From: Candidatus Sphingomonas colombiensis
GTDB lineage: Bacteria > Pseudomonadota > Alphaproteobacteria > Sphingomonadales > Sphingomonadaceae
NCBI GenBank assembly: GCA_029202845.1
Contig: CP119315.1
Location: 813,501-877,500, forward strand
Length of the DNA stretch: 64,000 nucleotides
Direction of reading: 5' to 3'
Of this stretch, positions 63,566 through 64,000 are shown piece by piece (the stretch's first letter is position 1; the number at the start of each line of letters is the position of its first letter). The notes beneath the pieces are model-generated. The model was not told the DNA's origin and did no database searches. It saw nothing but the letters and a program-made list of their open reading frames with translations. A program made the position numbers and the translations under genes.

Positions 63566-63600
63566 AAAATGCCGGGCGGGGGTCACCCGCCCGCCCGGCA
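63566..63600 (-). terminator. Hairpin with T-run between repeat gene and the rest of the operon
   Basis: On the minus strand TGCCGGGCGGG and CCCGCCCGGCA form a perfect 11-bp stem around a 9-base loop, followed by TTTTGTTG. It stands between the stop of the repeat protein (63612) and the next start (63535). It would terminate most transcripts and let a fraction pass. Confidence 0.8.
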
Positions 63601-63611
63601 GGCGGGGGGTA

Positions 63612-64000
63612 TCAGTGGGTCGCGAAGCTCGTCGTGCCCTGTGCCGCGATGTTGGTCGCAGCTTGTGAGTTGGAGTTGATGCCGGTCTGCCAGCCCTGGT
63701 TCAGGATACCGGAATAAGCGGCGAACGCGCTGCCATTGATGCTGTTCGATCCGCTGCCATAGCTGGCGCCACCGCCGTTGAAATTCAACGCGCTCTTGTT
63801 GCTGACCGATGCATCGAGCGATTGATCGGCAACGAGATGGATGTTGCCGTTACGTTGCGAATTATCGGTGTTGTAGCTGCCGAAGGCCAGCGCCTTGTTG
63901 TGCTGGGAATTGTCGGTGTTGTTGCTGTCTGCCGTCACCGTCTTGGTGTTGTTGCTGTCAGCCGTCACCGTTTTGGTGCGTTGCGAATTATCGGTGTTGT
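63612..64000 (-). CDS. Asn/Gln-repeat amyloid-like protein, partial (5' end outside the window)
   Basis: At least 129 residues of an open frame that continues past the window edge, so the start and any signal peptide are not seen. The visible N-terminal part is made of short repeats: NTDNSQ, TKTVTADSNN and related words, each rich in Asn, Gln, Ser and Thr. The C-terminal part is non-repetitive (GSGSNSINGSAFAAYSGILN, then QTGINSNSQAATNIAAQG) and resembles the ends of the two neighbouring exported proteins. It is a candidate major fibre subunit (FapC-like). A terminator-like hairpin follows, so it could be made in excess over the downstream genes. The identity is inferred from composition and context. 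Confidence 0.7.
   Translation of the reverse strand, partial: NTDNSQRTKTVTADSNNTKTVTADSNNTDNSQHNKALAFGSYNTDNSQRNGNIHLVADQSLDASVSNKSALNFNGGGASYGSGSNSINGSAFAAYSGILNQGWQTGINSNSQAATNIAAQGTTSFATH
63850..64000 (-). repeat. Tandem imperfect repeats in the amyloid-like gene
   Basis: The word GCGTTGCGAATTATCG (plus-strand sense) recurs near 63854 and 63977, and a GTTGTTGCTGTC unit recurs near 63918 and 63948. They encode the NTDNSQ and TADSNN repeats. The tract continues beyond the window, so the copy number is unknown. Confidence 0.7.

Noticed and set aside
63850..64000. Direct repeats as a CRISPR array
   Set aside because: The repeats are short, imperfect, in frame and coding; there are no unique spacers of constant length.

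Overview
The window looks like chromosomal DNA of a sphingomonad-type alphaproteobacterium (Sphingomonas or a close relative). The basis is the high GC content, four large TonB-dependent receptors paired with secreted hydrolases, a PEP-CTERM protein of the PEPATW-MM type, and a homoprotocatechuate-type meta-cleavage operon. I see no rRNA, tRNA, CRISPR array, transposase or integrase.

Layout. (1) 12-530: a MarR regulator. (2) 580-12096: two paralogous receptor/hydrolase pairs; each hydrolase is a TolB-like beta-propeller fused to a metal-dependent amidohydrolase. (3) 12283-14682: a c-type cytochrome and a cytosolic copper amine oxidase. The cytochrome, the oxidase and the preceding receptor share a 20-bp near-palindromic promoter element. 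(4) 14953-25804: a long plus-strand operon with a cupin, an aldehyde dehydrogenase, an HDAC-like deacetylase, an MFS transporter, and a complete lower homoprotocatechuate pathway (HpaE, split HpaG, a LigA/LigB-type dioxygenase, HpaF, HpaH, HpaI). Read with the amine oxidase, this suggests catabolism of an aromatic amine such as dopamine, possibly N-acylated. (5) 25898-31860: a DUF885 peptidase, a PEP-CTERM protein and a lone receptor. (6) 32345-44881: four tightly coupled very large genes without recognisable enzymatic domains, the best candidate for an undescribed system; the third carries a one-base frameshift at a run of five C.

(7) 44932-51863: an exported amidohydrolase, an M14 peptidase and a divergent receptor, which look like a peptide uptake and degradation module. 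(8) 51928-54534: a ferritin-like diiron protein and a nitric-oxide-type module (DUF1971 membrane protein, small ORF, truncated haemoglobin, divergent NsrR-like Rrf2 regulator with two candidate operators). (9) 54559-56808: an M28 peptidase. (10) 56881-60255: a regulatory block with a histidine kinase, an OmpR-type regulator, a LuxR-type HTH protein and a Crp/Fnr regulator. (11) 60255-64000: a Fap-like functional-amyloid secretion locus. It has a coiled-coil/beta-barrel outer-membrane protein, a periplasmic C39 peptidase, two Sec-exported proteins with matching double-glycine motifs, and an Asn/Gln repeat protein that runs off the window edge.

Translation starts were chosen from Shine-Dalgarno placement and signal peptides, so several genes start downstream of the longest possible reading frame. 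All functions are read from sequence motifs and gene context; no database search was run.
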